From the NCBI RefSeq assembly GCF_047496725.1, contig NC_132986.1, forward strand, positions 4,930,501 through 4,994,500: DNA of 64,000 nt, in the 5' to 3' direction. Below, piece after piece: positions 37,155-48,282 of this stretch. The DNA is from Anoplolepis gracilipes. Lineage: Eukaryota > Arthropoda > Insecta > Hymenoptera > Formicidae. Positions within the stretch are counted from its first letter, which is position 1. Each line of letters begins with the position of its first letter. Position numbers and translations under genes: made by a program. The notes under the pieces were generated by a model that saw only the letters and a program-made list of their open reading frames with translations, had not been told where the DNA came from and ran no database searches.

Positions 37155-37400
37155 ATAACATGAAATCTCATTCAAACTCGATAGAGATATCGAAATAAGA
37201 TCAGCGTCTCATCTTGATATTTATATGTCCGGTGTTTCGGGCTGTCTAATTTATTAATAAATATTCTAATAACTTAATAGAACTGTTCGGAAAGTAATTA
37301 TAAGTGATTATAGAATAACATGAAATCTCATTTAAAATTGATAAAATTATCGAAATCCAAATTATTTGATTAATATTTTAATAATTGTTACGCATAGAAC
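37155..37400. repeat. ~160-bp monomer repeats, unit A
   Basis: ATAACATGAAATCTCATT starts at 37155 and 37315 (period 160). Each is followed by AAAxTxGATAxxxxTATCGAAAT. The first is also followed by GTCCGGTGTTTCGGGCTGTC and TAATAAATATTCTAATAA. An inverted, diverged copy lies at about 36880-36950. Confidence 0.75.
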
Positions 37401-37641
37401 TTTTTGTACAATTATTTGTAAAACTCTCAAGCGTTTAAAATCTAGTAAAAAATGCTCGTCGAAAAAAATTATGGAAAAATCGTCGGCACGAAGTAAGACT
37501 TAACGTGAACTTGGCATCTCGTTGACAGTTGTGGTCTCGAGCCATTTTTTTTATTTAATGAACTACTCGCTTAATCGATCAAAACCTCCAGAAATATTAT
37601 TAATAAATTAGAATTCTGAATAATTAATAAGTTTCCACGAA

Positions 37642-38340
37642 GTGAGACGTCAAGTTCACACCTAAATGGAATTGCACAAAATACGCTATGTGATCATCGC
37701 GGCAAAAAAAATTAATTCCGCGAATAATACGTAATAAATTACCTTATGATTTCTTCGACAAGGCCCGATGTCATCCCAGGCCTGCTCATCCTCTCCGAAT
37801 CCTTTGTTGATGCATCTTCACACACTCACAAAACACTCGCCCTTAATTACGATCGTAAACATACTCGAATGTAACAATCGCGCGACATTTTGTACGACAC
37901 TCCCGATAATAATATTGCACTCCTCGACGTACACTTAATTTTTATTGTGACGTAGAATAACGCGAAGGAAATATTGATGTTCATCGTGCTCGCGCGATAA
38001 ATATCAATATTCTTTTCGCGTAATTCTATGTCACGATAAAAAGGTAAGGAGTGCGATTATTATCGGGAGTGTCGTACAAAATGTCGTACGATCGTTATAT
38101 TCGAGTATATTCACGATCGTAATTAAGCGAGTGCTTTCGAAGATGCAACAACACAGGATTGGAGAAGATAAGCAGGCCTAAAATGACATCGAGTTTTGTC
38201 GAAGCAATCATGAGGTAATTTATTATGTATTATCATATCACGGAATTATTTTTTTTTTATTGTCATTTTATTGTGATTGCGTAGCGTTTTTCGTGCAATT
38301 CCATTTAGGTGTATGTATGAACCTGACGTCTCTTATCGTA
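37642..38340. repeat. Long palindromic core of the composite element
   Basis: The left arm (37642-37983) and the reverse complement of the right arm (about 38001-38340) share CACCTAAATGGAATTGCAC, AATAAATTACCT.ATGATT, TTAATTACGATCGT.AA.ATA, CGACATTTTGTACGACACTC and CCCGATAATAAT. Arms are about 340 bp with a small AT/CG-rich centre near 37992. The arms are more CpG-rich than units A and B. No open frame of note is present. Confidence 0.85.
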
Positions 38341-38564
38341 GACGTAAAAAATCATTAATTATATTGAGAATTTTGGTTTTATTTGTAATATTTCTACAGT
38401 TTTTGATAGATTGAACAAATTTAAACCAAATAAATGTTTCGGGACAAACTGAGACGTCAAATTCACGCTGCGTCAAATTTTCACTTTTGTCTGCCGACGA
38501 TTTTTTAAGCATTTTTTTGCGCTTGAGAGTTTTATAACATAATTCTATAAAAAATTCTGTGAGT

Positions 38565-39065
38565 AAAAACTATTAGAATATTTATTAAACAGATTAGCAT
38601 TAGATATCCTGAGATGCTAAGCGTATAAGTACCGAGGTGATTGTATTTCGATAGGTCTATCGACTTTAATGAGATTTCGTGTTATATGTCCGGCGTCTCG
38701 GGCGATCTAATTTGTTCAATAAATATTCTAATAATTTTTACATAGAACTCTAGAATTCACAGTGATTACAGCATAACATGAAATCTTATTTAAAATTGAT
38801 AGAACTATCGAAATAGAAGCAGCGTCTCATCTCGGACTCAGACGTCTGGCGATTCGGGCAATCGAATGTATTTAATAAATATGCTAATAATTTTTACATA
38901 CAAAACTGTCTCTATAAATTAAAAATGATAGCAGAATAACACAAAGTCTCATTTAAAATTTTATTTAAAATCGATAAATTTATCGAAATACGAGTATTTC
39001 ATCTCGGCAGCTCGATATTTATATATGCGATGTCTCGGACGATCTAATTTATTTAATTAACATTC
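38565..39065. repeat. ~160-bp monomer repeats, unit B
   Basis: Copies of the monomer start at 38773 and 38936 (period 163), with a fused inverted/direct copy at about 38565-38755. Diagnostic strings are GTCTCGGRCGATCTAATTT and AATAAATATxCTAATAATTTTTACATA. They match the monomers of unit A. Confidence 0.75.
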
Positions 39066-39294
39066 ATATAATTTTTACGCGTAGGACTTTTTGAAGAACT
39101 ATCAAGCTCTTAAAATTTAATGAGAAATGCTAAAAAAAATCGTGGGAGGACAAAATAAGACGCAGGATAAACTTGGTGAACCATTTTTTTTTTTTTTTAT
39201 TTAATAGCCAGAACTATTTATCAAAACTCTAGAACTATTAAAAATAAATCCAGAACTCTCAACAATTAATAAATTTCTACAAAGAGAGACGCCA

Positions 39295-41323
39295 GCTGCA
39301 GACACACCGATGACGGCGCGTAGACGTAATACGAACCACTCATTATCTTTTTTTTTTTTGTTGTAATGATAACATCGAGACAATCAGATACAATTTTGGG
39401 ATGGGTTTACATTATATGTATAGTTTGTCTGTCTCTCTTTCTCTATTTGTGCGCATAAATTAAGAAACCTCGGTGTTAAACGCAAGCAAGTGAGATGTGC
39501 AAAGATTAATTATTTTGGTACGCTTTATTAAAGTGATTAATTTTTATTATATCCCGTTAGAATCGGATAAGTGTAATGGTGAAGAAGATATCGTTCTTCA
39601 TTTCGTTAAACTAAGGACGGTAACTGGCGTCAGTTTCCCGGAAGTGTTGGAAAGATGAAGAAGAAGTATATCGTCGTAAATCCGCGTGGGTGTCATCGGA
39701 AAAATGGAACCGGACACGCAGATGTGTAATAAAGCTCGCTTAATTAACACGCGAAAAGATGTGGCCGCATTCGCGATAAAGTCGAGCGTTTTATTTTGCG
39801 ATCCTGGACGCGACGACGGATATGAGCGCAGAAGCGCGCGGCTTAATGAATCCTGGGATGCAGCATTAAGCGCTATCGCGTTTTAGAGTTTAATGCTCCA
39901 TCGTGGCGGGTGATACTTTCGATAAAGTGTTTCTTACATCGTCTCTGCGATTACCATTTTTAAAGACGGTAATGACGGTCGTGCGCAATTGTAAGAACGA
40001 AAAGGATTACATTTACCGTTAATTCAAACAATCTACCTTCATTTCTGTTTAATTCGGTTTTATTATTTCAACGAGGATTAACACTGTTTGAAACTATAAT
40101 GACAAAGAAAAGTCATATTTTCAATATAGTGACATTGTGTGGATATATGTATATATATATATATATATAAGATACATTAAAAAGATAAAAATGTATTATA
40201 TAATATTCGTGGGAAAAGTAATGATTTTATAATAATTCAAAGTTTCAAAAAGCATATTGTTTGCAGTTGCGATATGAAAGTTAGATATAAACATATTCAC
40301 ACACAACGAACATTGACAGAATCGCTTTTTGAATTTATAATAGAGTTCGAGAGAAACGAGAGAAACAGTTTCTATATCCGGATTAAACACATCAGGATTA
40401 AACCAACTATACACTCAGTTTAGATGAATATACGGCGATGTGTTTGCTCAAAACTCCTTTCGATTTAAAGAGGATTAGGACGAGAGCGTCGATTGACGTC
40501 AAAGGGTCCATTGCGCACCATCGAATCTTCTCGCTGAAAATTTCCTAAATACATATACGTTTGCGAATCGCGATACGACAGTATAAATTATTCATACTTT
40601 AATCGGCCGACCGGCATAAAGAGCGATAACGTGCGTCCAAGGACGAGAGGTCGGGACCGGCTTCTCATCGCCCGGCTTCCTGAATATTTTTGCGTCGCGG
40701 ACAATGAAGTCGCCGGACAAAGGCTTCGCTTTCTAATAGCGCAACTTTTTCGGCTTGCCTCTAGGAAAAGAACGCGCTTTCTTTCTTGTCAAGCCATCGC
40801 GATTGTTCGCGCAACATAGCGGCGTTACTTTAAAGAAAGATCGATCTTACGCGCAGTCAGGACCGAGACATAATGAGATACGTATATAGGATACAAGATA
40901 AAAGATACAAACGATAAATGAGTCGTGAAGCGCGAAGTAACAATAAAAACATAAAGTTTAAAAATGCTAAGCTTTATTGATTATATTTTGACGTGATATA
41001 ATTTTTTTTTTTTTTCTTTCAATAAAATCATACGCGCGCAATTAACACATTTAAAATCCTTTTTAAAATTTAACGATACCCTATAGTATCCTTTAACCAC
41101 GGTCGTGTTTGACAAAACGAAAGTAACTTACAGTCTTTTCCTCGCAGACCCCGTGGTATTTTGCTGTCTTCCGTCTAAGGAAACTATTATTAAGAATTTA
41201 ACGGATTAACGTAAGAATAAGATCGTGTTCTCCAAGGAAAAAAAATCTCTTTCTCTTTCTTCTCTTGTCCCTTTTCAAGCCCGATAAATTGAAGTCCTGC
41301 CATTACTACGGAATCCTTCTAAC
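39295..41323. other. Mixed non-coding DNA
   Basis: AT-rich with CpG-containing patches at 39560-39920 and 40430-40870. A TA tract lies at 40147-40170 and a T run of about 14 at 41003-41016. Short frames (60-72 codons) are unrecognised. No gene is supported. Confidence 0.5.
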
Positions 41324-41345
41324 TTTTTTTTTTTTTTTTTTTTTT
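41324..41345. repeat. T homopolymer, 22 bases
   Basis: An uninterrupted T run between mixed-composition flanks. The minus-strand frame through it reads poly-Lys and is an artefact. Confidence 0.95.
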
Positions 41346-42100
41346 GCCTTGCCGCACGGGCGATGTTGCAATTCGCTTTTGTCCTTTCTCGCTCTTTCCA
41401 TCTTGTAAAGTACCAGGCGATGCCCGGCGGCGCTTTCGCTTTGTACGCAGTTAGAATTCGCGCGAGACTCCGTCGCGGAATGCCGTTATGAGAATGCAAA
41501 TTTTATTTCCGTCGGGGAAGCGACCCGGACTCGTAACAATGTTACTCGCTCCACTAAGATCGATATCTAAAACCGTAGTGATGTATAATCGACAATATCG
41601 CAATTACTGCTTACTTATTTCTAATTTTATATGAAATTTGCATAATACAATATGCGTATGTATTATTTATATCAACAGTTAAATGTTAATTTTATTATTA
41701 CGTTACATTCTCTCTTTTATTATATGTAGTTTGCAGTTAGAATACAAAAATACAACAAATTAATCCAGTTTCAAAATCATAATCTTTTTTAGAATTCATG
41801 AATTTTCATGAAACCTGTTTCTTTCTTAAAAATCGGATTAAATGTATTTATATTTATATTACAATTCAATTTATATCCGCAATATATGTGAAATTAAAAT
41901 ACAAGAGAAATAGGTTACAAAAATTATCATTTAACTCTCAAAAATTCGGATAAATGTTTCGTCTTGAAATATTACTACATTAATTTCCAAGAGCCTACCC
42001 GCAATCTTTTGTAACTCTTTTGTTTCATTGCATTCGTAGCAGCGACAATCCATTGCTTGCTCGTTTTTCTTCAGGCTTTTCTCTCTTTGTTCTTTTCTCC
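41346..42100. other. Non-coding DNA, CpG-containing then AT-rich
   Basis: Moderately CpG-rich to 41560 and AT-rich afterwards. Nothing is recognised. Confidence 0.5.
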
Positions 42101-42905
42101 TTCTCTCTGTTAGAAAGTGCAACAGCGGTGGCCCGCGGCGTTTAAAGCGGCCGCGTTTCAGGGCTGCGCCCGCGGTTTCTAATTGCGGCCACAGTCTGGG
42201 TTTCGTGAGTTCGAAAGGGCGGAGGGTAGAGAAGGTGGAGGACACGGGATAGGAGAGAGAGCAAAGGGTTGCTCGCGGAAAGCAACGGGTGCAGTGAATC
42301 CACATCAGGGAACTAAGCTCGAAGATCGCCCCCGGGGGTGGCGGTGGCGAAGACGGACGGGGGCGGGGATGCGGATGGTGGAGAAGGGCGAGGAAAGCGA
42401 GTTGGATTATTTTAAAACGAGATTGAGATAACTTCGAGAGCTAACCGTAGCGGTTTCACCTGAGGCGCAGAACTGGAAAACAGGAGCGAAACGAACAAAC
42501 GGCAAAGAGAAAGAAAGACAAAGAAAGAAAGAAAGAAAGAAAGAGAGTGAAAGAAAAAAAGCCGTGGAAAGTGCATGCGTAAGAAAGTGAAAAAGAAAGG
42601 GGAACCGAAAAGCTAAGAGACGTAAAAGTAGACACGTGAAGTCGCGCGAGGTATATATAAATATATGAGTGATGAGGGAGGAAAAATGCAATGTGCAAGA
42701 GAACAGATATAAGGAGGATGGTGACGAAGGTTGAGAGGTGGAGATGGATAGGGTAAGAGGGATGAAGCACGGAGGACCGAGGATTTGGGGAACGCACGCC
42801 GTTAACCCGAGATTGGAAAGTTACCCGATCGTGTGATTGCGTTTGGACGGCTAAGTTCGAAGGGAAGAAAGCCAAGGACGGGGTGATCTCGTCCTTGGCG
42901 AACTC
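42101..42905. other. GC-rich, purine-skewed block with (AAAG)n
   Basis: GC-rich at 42120-42380, with a very G-rich part (42320-42410, GGGGGTGGCGGTGGCG style). It is purine-skewed from 42470 and includes an AAAG repeat at 42520-42545. A perfect 10-bp stem, GCCAAGGACG/CGTCCTTGGC with a 9-base loop, lies at 42871-42899. Open frames on both strands follow from the skew. Confidence 0.55.
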
Positions 42906-43918
42906 TTCCGTAGTCGATTTATCCTATTTGCCGACTGATCATTCTCGTGAAAATAATAAACCGATATATCGATCAGCGTCGTCGGTTTCTAACTGAAAAG
43001 CGATAAACGTGAAAAGAATTCAAGAATGAGGTTTTATTATATCTACATCTTTATTGAGCGTAATAAAATCTTATGATGAAAACGTTGAGATATATATTTG
43101 AACTTGAAGAGAGATATATTTATCGAGATTAAAAAGAGAGGGATATGAAATTAGCCGGTTTGTAAAGAATCCGAGAATGATTCGGTTATCGGTTTATGAT
43201 CGGTATAGTGTTTAATTTTAAAGAAAAATATATTGCCGCGATTGATTTATATTTCGTGACTACAGTTATGCAATTATTATTTGTTTTCTTTAATTTTGAG
43301 CTATATTAATTATTTTACTTTATATATTTAACAAGATTAAATATTTAATAAATCTTCCGCGCGTTGTGTAATGTATACATAACATAAATACATTATAATT
43401 TCTTGTATATCTATGTGTAATCTAATATTTCCGTGAGAAAAATAGATTTAAATACATGTTAAATAACAGTATCAAACAGTAGCGGAACAGTAGTCTCGCT
43501 TTTAATGGAATTTACAAAATTTACGTCAGAGGCTTCTCTGTTTAAAAGGGGACGATGTAATGAACGGCGTAATGAAAAGCAACTAAGGCTTTTATCAAGA
43601 GACGGAGCACAAAGACTAAGCACCCTTAACGTCCATGGACGGACATGCGGCGCAGCTCCTTTACGAGGGAGTCGGGAACGTCGCTAGAATTAAACAAGTG
43701 GTAAAGTGTTCTGCACTTTGTACATGATACGCATAGTCGTAAGTATAAGCATGATACTAAATTCTTAAGTAAAATTCTAAATTAGCTAAATTATAGTCAG
43801 ATTTGCATGGCCTTCACGTTTCCATAATTTTAGCCATTTCGTAGTTCACATTTTTCATGCAAACATAAATCAATGTTTCAACTTGCTTGAAAAATTTAAA
43901 ATTATTATTCTCTCAACG
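42906..43918. other. Non-coding DNA, mostly AT-rich
   Basis: AT-rich with a CpG-containing patch at 43500-43700. A 60-codon frame in that patch is unrecognised. Confidence 0.5.
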
Positions 43919-43960
43919 AAAGAGAGAGAGAGAGAGAGGGGGGGGGCGGGCAGAGAGAGA
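43919..43960. repeat. (GA)n tract ending in a G run
   Basis: About ten GA units pass directly into a run of nine G at 43938-43946, then CGGGCAGAGAGAGA. It is the same GA-then-G layout as at 27863 and 51221. Confidence 0.9.
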
Positions 43961-44494
43961 AATTAATATTTAAAAATTTAGGCCATTTTGATATACATAT
44001 TTTGAGCTATAGTGTATGGAACTGAATCTTGTCTGATTATTTGTTCTATCAAGACTATTTTATTTATTTTATTATTTTAATTTAAGGGCCTTTTTTAGTG
44101 AGTTAGTAGTTGTATTAGATTTACGCTATACATATACACTTACAAGACGCTTTCAATTAGTTCATCTTGTAATTCAAAATAGGACATTAAAAAATTCCTG
44201 AAAATCTGTTCAATTTTTTAATCCTTTTTTTATCCTTAAAAAGAATTATAATCCGTAAATCAATCTTTTCATTAACATATTAAATATTAAAATAAATTTT
44301 ATTTTCTTCGCGATCAACAAGCATGTTAATATTATGGTATTACATTTACATGATATTATATCATAGAAACACTAAAGGAGAGAAAGAGAGAGAGAGAGAG
44401 AGATTCAATTAAAAAATATTACTTGTAGTAATAATATTCAAATAATATTAAAATAGTATTTGTAAGAAATGGTATCAGTAATAACAAGGTGATC

Positions 44495-44498
<4 letters not shown>
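43961..44498. other. AT-rich non-coding DNA with a short GA tract
   Basis: AT-rich. A (GA)n tract of about 10 units lies at 44380-44402. No gene is seen. Confidence 0.5.

Positions 44499-44525
<27 letters not shown>
44499..44525. repeat. (TA)n microsatellite
   Basis: About 13 TA units immediately adjoining a hairpin element, which may have inserted into the repeat. Confidence 0.9.
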
Positions 44526-44532
<7 letters not shown>

Positions 44533-44780
44533 TTTCGACAGGTAATACGAATGGACTTACGTTCTTCTCGTTCGACTGTCGCTACGCAAATGATAACAAC
44601 GTGACTGTGAAGGACAACAATTTATGTACATATAAATTCCAGTTCAACGTTCGTGTTTTAAGGTGTCTAGCGCGCTATTGTAGTCCTTTACAGTCACCTT
44701 GTTATCATTTGCGTAGCGACAGTCGAGCGAGAAGGACGTAAGTCCTTTCGTATGTGTCGTATTATCTGTCGAAAATATAC
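44526..44780. mobile_element. Hairpin MITE, ~250 bp
   Basis: The left arm (44526-44616) and the reverse complement of the right arm (about 44682-44780) share ATATTTTCGACAG.TAATACGA, GGACTTACGT.CTTCTCG, TCGACTGTCGCTACGCAAAT and GATAACAA.GTGACTGT. Two small indels separate the arms. The spacer of about 65 bp contains no frame. The AT termini next to a TA repeat would suit a TA-targeting family, but the exact boundary cannot be set. Confidence 0.85.
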
Positions 44781-45026
44781 TCTCGTAATAAATATTTTAA
44801 AACATGAAACGCAATATAAATCACTATGATTATTATTAGAATTAAAGATTATCAGTTTGAGTAATTAATTAATTCCTGTGGTGTAAGAGAGCATGTAAGA
44901 GTAATCGATAAAGTTACGCTACACTTTCCGATAGATATAACTTTCTGCGAAACTTTAATTTTAACTCGTAAATTTTATCACGTAATTTTCAGATATTGAG
45001 TGGTTCGTGACTTTGTGCGATTGCAG
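44781..45026. other. AT-rich DNA ending in a possible splice acceptor
   Basis: AT-rich. GTAATTTTCAG (44981-44992) and GCGATTGCAG (to 45026) are possible 3' splice sites ahead of the open frame that follows. Confidence 0.35.
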
Positions 45027-45290
45027 GTTCCGTTTATTTTTCCATCGCAACATATGATTTGCATTGTGTGCGATCAATATCGGGAGTGCCGTGTAAAGAA
45101 AGTATCGCGCGATCGTTGTCTTCTTAATCAGTGCGCGTGTGATCGTAACGGATATGTAATTAATTGTTTTCGCGAGTATTATGTGAGTGCCGACGAAGAA
45201 GCAGCGAAGAATGAACAAGGAAAAAAACAGGAGGGAGTCCGGAAAGGCGTTATGCGGCAGGGAAGTAATTGTGAGATGAGCAAATTATAA
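45027..45290 (+). CDS. Possible cysteine-rich terminal exon, unknown product
   Basis: An open frame runs from a CAG acceptor-like site at 45026 to TAA at 45288-45290, with AATAAA at 45302-45307 as a possible polyadenylation signal. From the internal ATG (45054) it encodes 78 residues. They start MICIVCDQYRECRVKK, continue with RCLLNQCACDRNGYVINC, and end in a charged Glu/Lys/Gln-rich tail. The eight cysteines (C3, C6, C12, C22, C27, C29, C38 and C71) are far more than chance predicts. No signal peptide or known domain is recognised. Against coding: part of it (about 45068-45145) resembles the palindromic core of the composite element (TATCGGGAGTG, CGATCGTT), so it may be repeat-derived. Confidence 0.22.
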   Translation, partial: VPFIFPSQHMICIVCDQYRECRVKKVSRDRCLLNQCACDRNGYVINCFREYYVSADEEAAKNEQGKKQEGVRKGVMRQGSNCEMSKL

Positions 45291-45830
45291 TTTTTATCGA
45301 AAATAAAATTTTTCTTCGGCATTTATATAATTTTCGTATTAAATATTTATTTAAAAAATTAATGAAACATTTACGCGTATCTAATAATTACTTTTTCATA
45401 CTTTAATTACTTTGCTTTACAATTTGAATATATTTGTGTTCTATATTAATGTTGTTGTCGCTATTATATTTTTGTTTTTGTATATCATATTAAGAAAATG
45501 GAATAAGTCAAGAATTATATAATATGTATTTATTAATTTATTTTATTAGAACTCTTTGAACTATTCTCTCCTAAAGGACACTATAATTTTGTTTCTAATA
45601 CATAATGATTACTTCTCGTAGTAAGATCGATTCTAATTGGGTGTAAAAACCTTATTAATTGTAAAATCAAAATTAAATACTGCTTTATAGACATAGATTT
45701 CTGAGAATATAAATTTATGTAGTTTCAACTAGATCATAATTTTTTTTTACACTTTTAACCCTATTTATACAGTCTCGTACGATATATTTCGCAAAGAGCG
45801 TAATCATTGAAACTCAAATATGCTGCCTCG
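45291..45830. other. AT-rich non-coding DNA
   Basis: AT-rich, starting with AATAAA at 45302. Nothing else is recognised. Confidence 0.5.
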
Positions 45831-46211
45831 CACAATGCTACTGAAACAATAGCCGGGAAGTTCATTTCTGAGTGACGGCAAACGTGGACTACCGGCCGAT
45901 ATTCTGTGAGAGTAGTATGATTTTATAATAAAGAAGAAGAGAGAGAGAATGCCGCGTTATCGGAATGAGAGAGTACCATGGAATAGACTCGGTTCTCGGT
46001 CCGCGCGATACGAGAGGCGAGGGATGTTGGCGAAACGAGCACATCGGTCGAATAGGACACTACGGTATTTCCCTCCTGCGGTTGGCGAGATCCCGTTTAA
46101 ATCCCGTCGGTAGCGCCGTACGGCTAGTCCACTAGCTTCTCGACAAATTACTCGGCTCCGATAGCGCAGCAATTTCCAGGATTCTGGATCGGTGGTCCAC
46201 AGTTCTGGACC
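45831..46211. other. CpG-rich block
   Basis: CG-rich (GGTCCGCGCGATACGAGAGG, GTAGCGCCGTACGGC). The 71-codon minus-strand frame is unrecognised. TGGTCCA-cagttc-TGGACCA forms a 7-bp stem at 46193-46212, right before a Kozak-like ATG. Confidence 0.45.
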
Positions 46212-46257
46212 ATGGCTCGTGCCGCCTCGTACATACTCGATCCGATCGGTTGCTCAA
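46212..46257 (+). CDS. Weak candidate first coding exon
   Basis: GGACCATGG gives an excellent start context at 46212. The frame reads MARAASYILDPIGCS and reaches CTCAAG followed by GTACAATA, an acceptable but not strong splice donor. It lies at the downstream edge of a CpG-rich block, where a first exon could sit. The frame continues open for 76 codons but becomes AT-driven after the possible donor. With 15 residues no family can be assigned. A random ATG is equally compatible. Confidence 0.12.
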
Positions 46258-47400
46258 GGTACAATATATGTAATAACAATATCAACAGCTCGCAAATGTC
46301 GTCTAATAATCCTGTTTGCAAATATACTCAAGGGAATTATCGCATTAAAAGCTATAAACTTTATTCGAAGACTCTCTTAAACATAAAAAATTTAATCAGA
46401 GTAGTATTTAAAATTAAATATAAATACTTGAAGAATTTTTAAAACTTTCTGACATTAAGAGTTATTTTAACAATTGTTCGCAGTTGCGCAGAAATTATAA
46501 TTATATTAATCGCGCTTAATCACCTAATATGATTAATTCATCAAATATATCTTAATAGAAATATATTTTAAAAAATTGATACCATAAGCCTTCTTCCAGT
46601 AATTTCATTAGCTACTCTTTTTAATTAATAATATATTTTATCCTCTTTTGAAGGCATCATGCCGACGTGATCAATTATGATTTAACCCGACTTTGCGGAT
46701 GCGTAGTGGTGAATTCCAGTCATTGTCCTTATCGTACGCTCGGAAAACATTTTAAAGGGAGATCAGAGAGAGAAGGAGAGAGAGAACAGACATTTCCCAT
46801 TTCGGGAGACCGCCGCACTCGCTCGATCTTATCAAGAAAGATTTCCGGGTTTGAGAGTGTTCCCGGCGCTATTTTAAGAATGATCCGCCTCTTTGTTAGG
46901 AGCTCTCGCATCTGAGCCCCTTGCCATTATGCCGAGAGCAATATCCGCGCGAAGAAGGCACCGAAACGAATATAAAAGCCGCGCGCGCGATGCTAAAAGT
47001 CGCGTACCATCGTGTTCACGTATAAAAATAGAAACAGCGCTTTATACCAGCAATCTATTTTCCATTTCTCGACTATTATAGGACGATATAACAATAGATC
47101 GCGCGATCACGTAGATTTAATAAAAGATACTATTTTACAACAACGCTTTTTAAATTAAAAAATTTTTCTACGCATTTAGAAGATTTAGACACATTAGCTT
47201 TTTACAATTAAACCACGATATTACCTTGCATATACAAAATTTAACTGTAATTATCTAGTTCATTTTAATACGCAATATTCTCTCCATCTCTCTTATGTAT
47301 ACGCGCTTTGTATAATATAATATAAAAGTAAATACAAATATGTACATTTTCCATGATTGAGAGGTAATTAAAAACGAAAATTGCATTTACATATTGTACA
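46258..47400. other. AT-rich non-coding DNA with a CpG patch
   Basis: AT-rich to 46640, then moderately CpG-rich at 46650-47050, including TATAAAAG at 46971 followed by GCCGCGCGCGCGATG. There is no initiator-like TCAGT at the expected distance. AT-rich again to 47400. Confidence 0.5.
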
Positions 47401-47404
47401 TTAC

Positions 47405-47426
47405 AACGCAACGCAACGCAACGCAA
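47405..47426. repeat. (AACGC)4 pentanucleotide repeat
   Basis: Four tandem AACGC units in an AT-rich context. Confidence 0.9.
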
Positions 47427-47499
47427 TATCAATTACATATTAAATATTTCTAAATAGCAACGTTTCATTATAAAACTAATTGCAATTGCAAGCGGCTCG

Positions 47500-48240
47500 A
47501 AATATCGCTCGTCTATCCGTTATTGCGATACATGTTTCGCGGAAACGATCGCGTTCGTGTCGACGAAAAAAATCTCGACGAAGGAGGCCGCGGTCGGTCC
47601 GTGACCGCGATTGATCGATTTCCGAATCGGGAGCCTCTCCTCTCTCGAAGAGACGGCGAAGCTGACAGGAAGGACGATAACTCAGAGACGGATAACGAAC
47701 ATCTATTTTGACAGGAGATGAGCGTTGGTGTAGGGTGGTCGAGGAGTAGAGACGCCGAGTGAGACGCGTGCAATACTGAACAGTTGGGAGAAGGGGAATG
47801 CCGGAGAATGGGAGAAAGGGAAAGGGGGGGGGAGGGAGAGGAGAGGGTGGATAGGATGCCGGCCCGAGGCATACATTATGCTAAGCTGGCCATTAGGGGG
47901 TGAAATATGTTTCGCGTGCCCCAGTCAGTTACCGGACGAACGGTAGGAGAAGGCATCCTCTCCAACGTTCTCCGACTACTGCGGCCTCCCGAACAAACGG
48001 CGCGCGCCTCTGAGGCGTCTTACATTGCGCGGTTACCAGTTATTTGCAACTCTAACGACCGCTAATTGGCTCGCAGCGTTTCCTATCCACCGCGTATTCC
48101 ACGTGGCTCTCAAGACGAGCTCTGGTCTAGCATCTAACTGATGCGCTGCGTTATGTCTTTCGCTGATCTCCTCCCCTCCTTTCGCCGCGAATGCGAATAA
48201 GGAATCCGAGTGCTCTTTGTGCTGTGATTTTACACTGAAT
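47500..48240. other. CpG-rich block with a G-rich tract
   Basis: CG-rich throughout (GAAGGAGGCCGCGGTCGG). A 7-bp stem CGCGGTC/GACCGCG lies at 47589-47609. A run of nine G at 47824-47832 continues as GGAGGGAGAGGAGAGGG. TCAGTT at 47925-47930 resembles an arthropod initiator, but there is no TATA box or DPE match. The 119-codon minus-strand frame (47513-47872) is Ser/Pro-rich low complexity. Confidence 0.5.
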
Positions 48241-48282
48241 TAGAACTTTGGTAATTTCTCTAATTTCTCGAGTGATTCTGCG

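Larger units (their letters stand above)
36722..39294. mobile_element. 2.57-kb composite fold-back element
   Basis: The outer ends are inverted copies: GGCGTCTCACTTTGTCGAAA from 36723 and, on the other strand from 39293, GGCGTCTCTCTTTGTAGAAA. Similarity continues for more than 150 bp (both carry TTATTTTTAATA, a CAAGTT block and GTCTTATTTTGT). Two further copies of this terminus lie inside, ending near 37660 and starting near 38325. The structure is therefore unit A (about 36722-37660), a palindromic core (about 37642-38340) and unit B (about 38325-39294). Units A and B also carry related repeats of about 160 bp. No transposase frame is present. No clear target duplication was found, so the superfamily is unassigned. 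Confidence 0.8.

Noticed and set aside
42871..42899. Hairpin resembling a rho-independent terminator
   Set aside because: There is no T run after it, and the whole window is eukaryotic in character.
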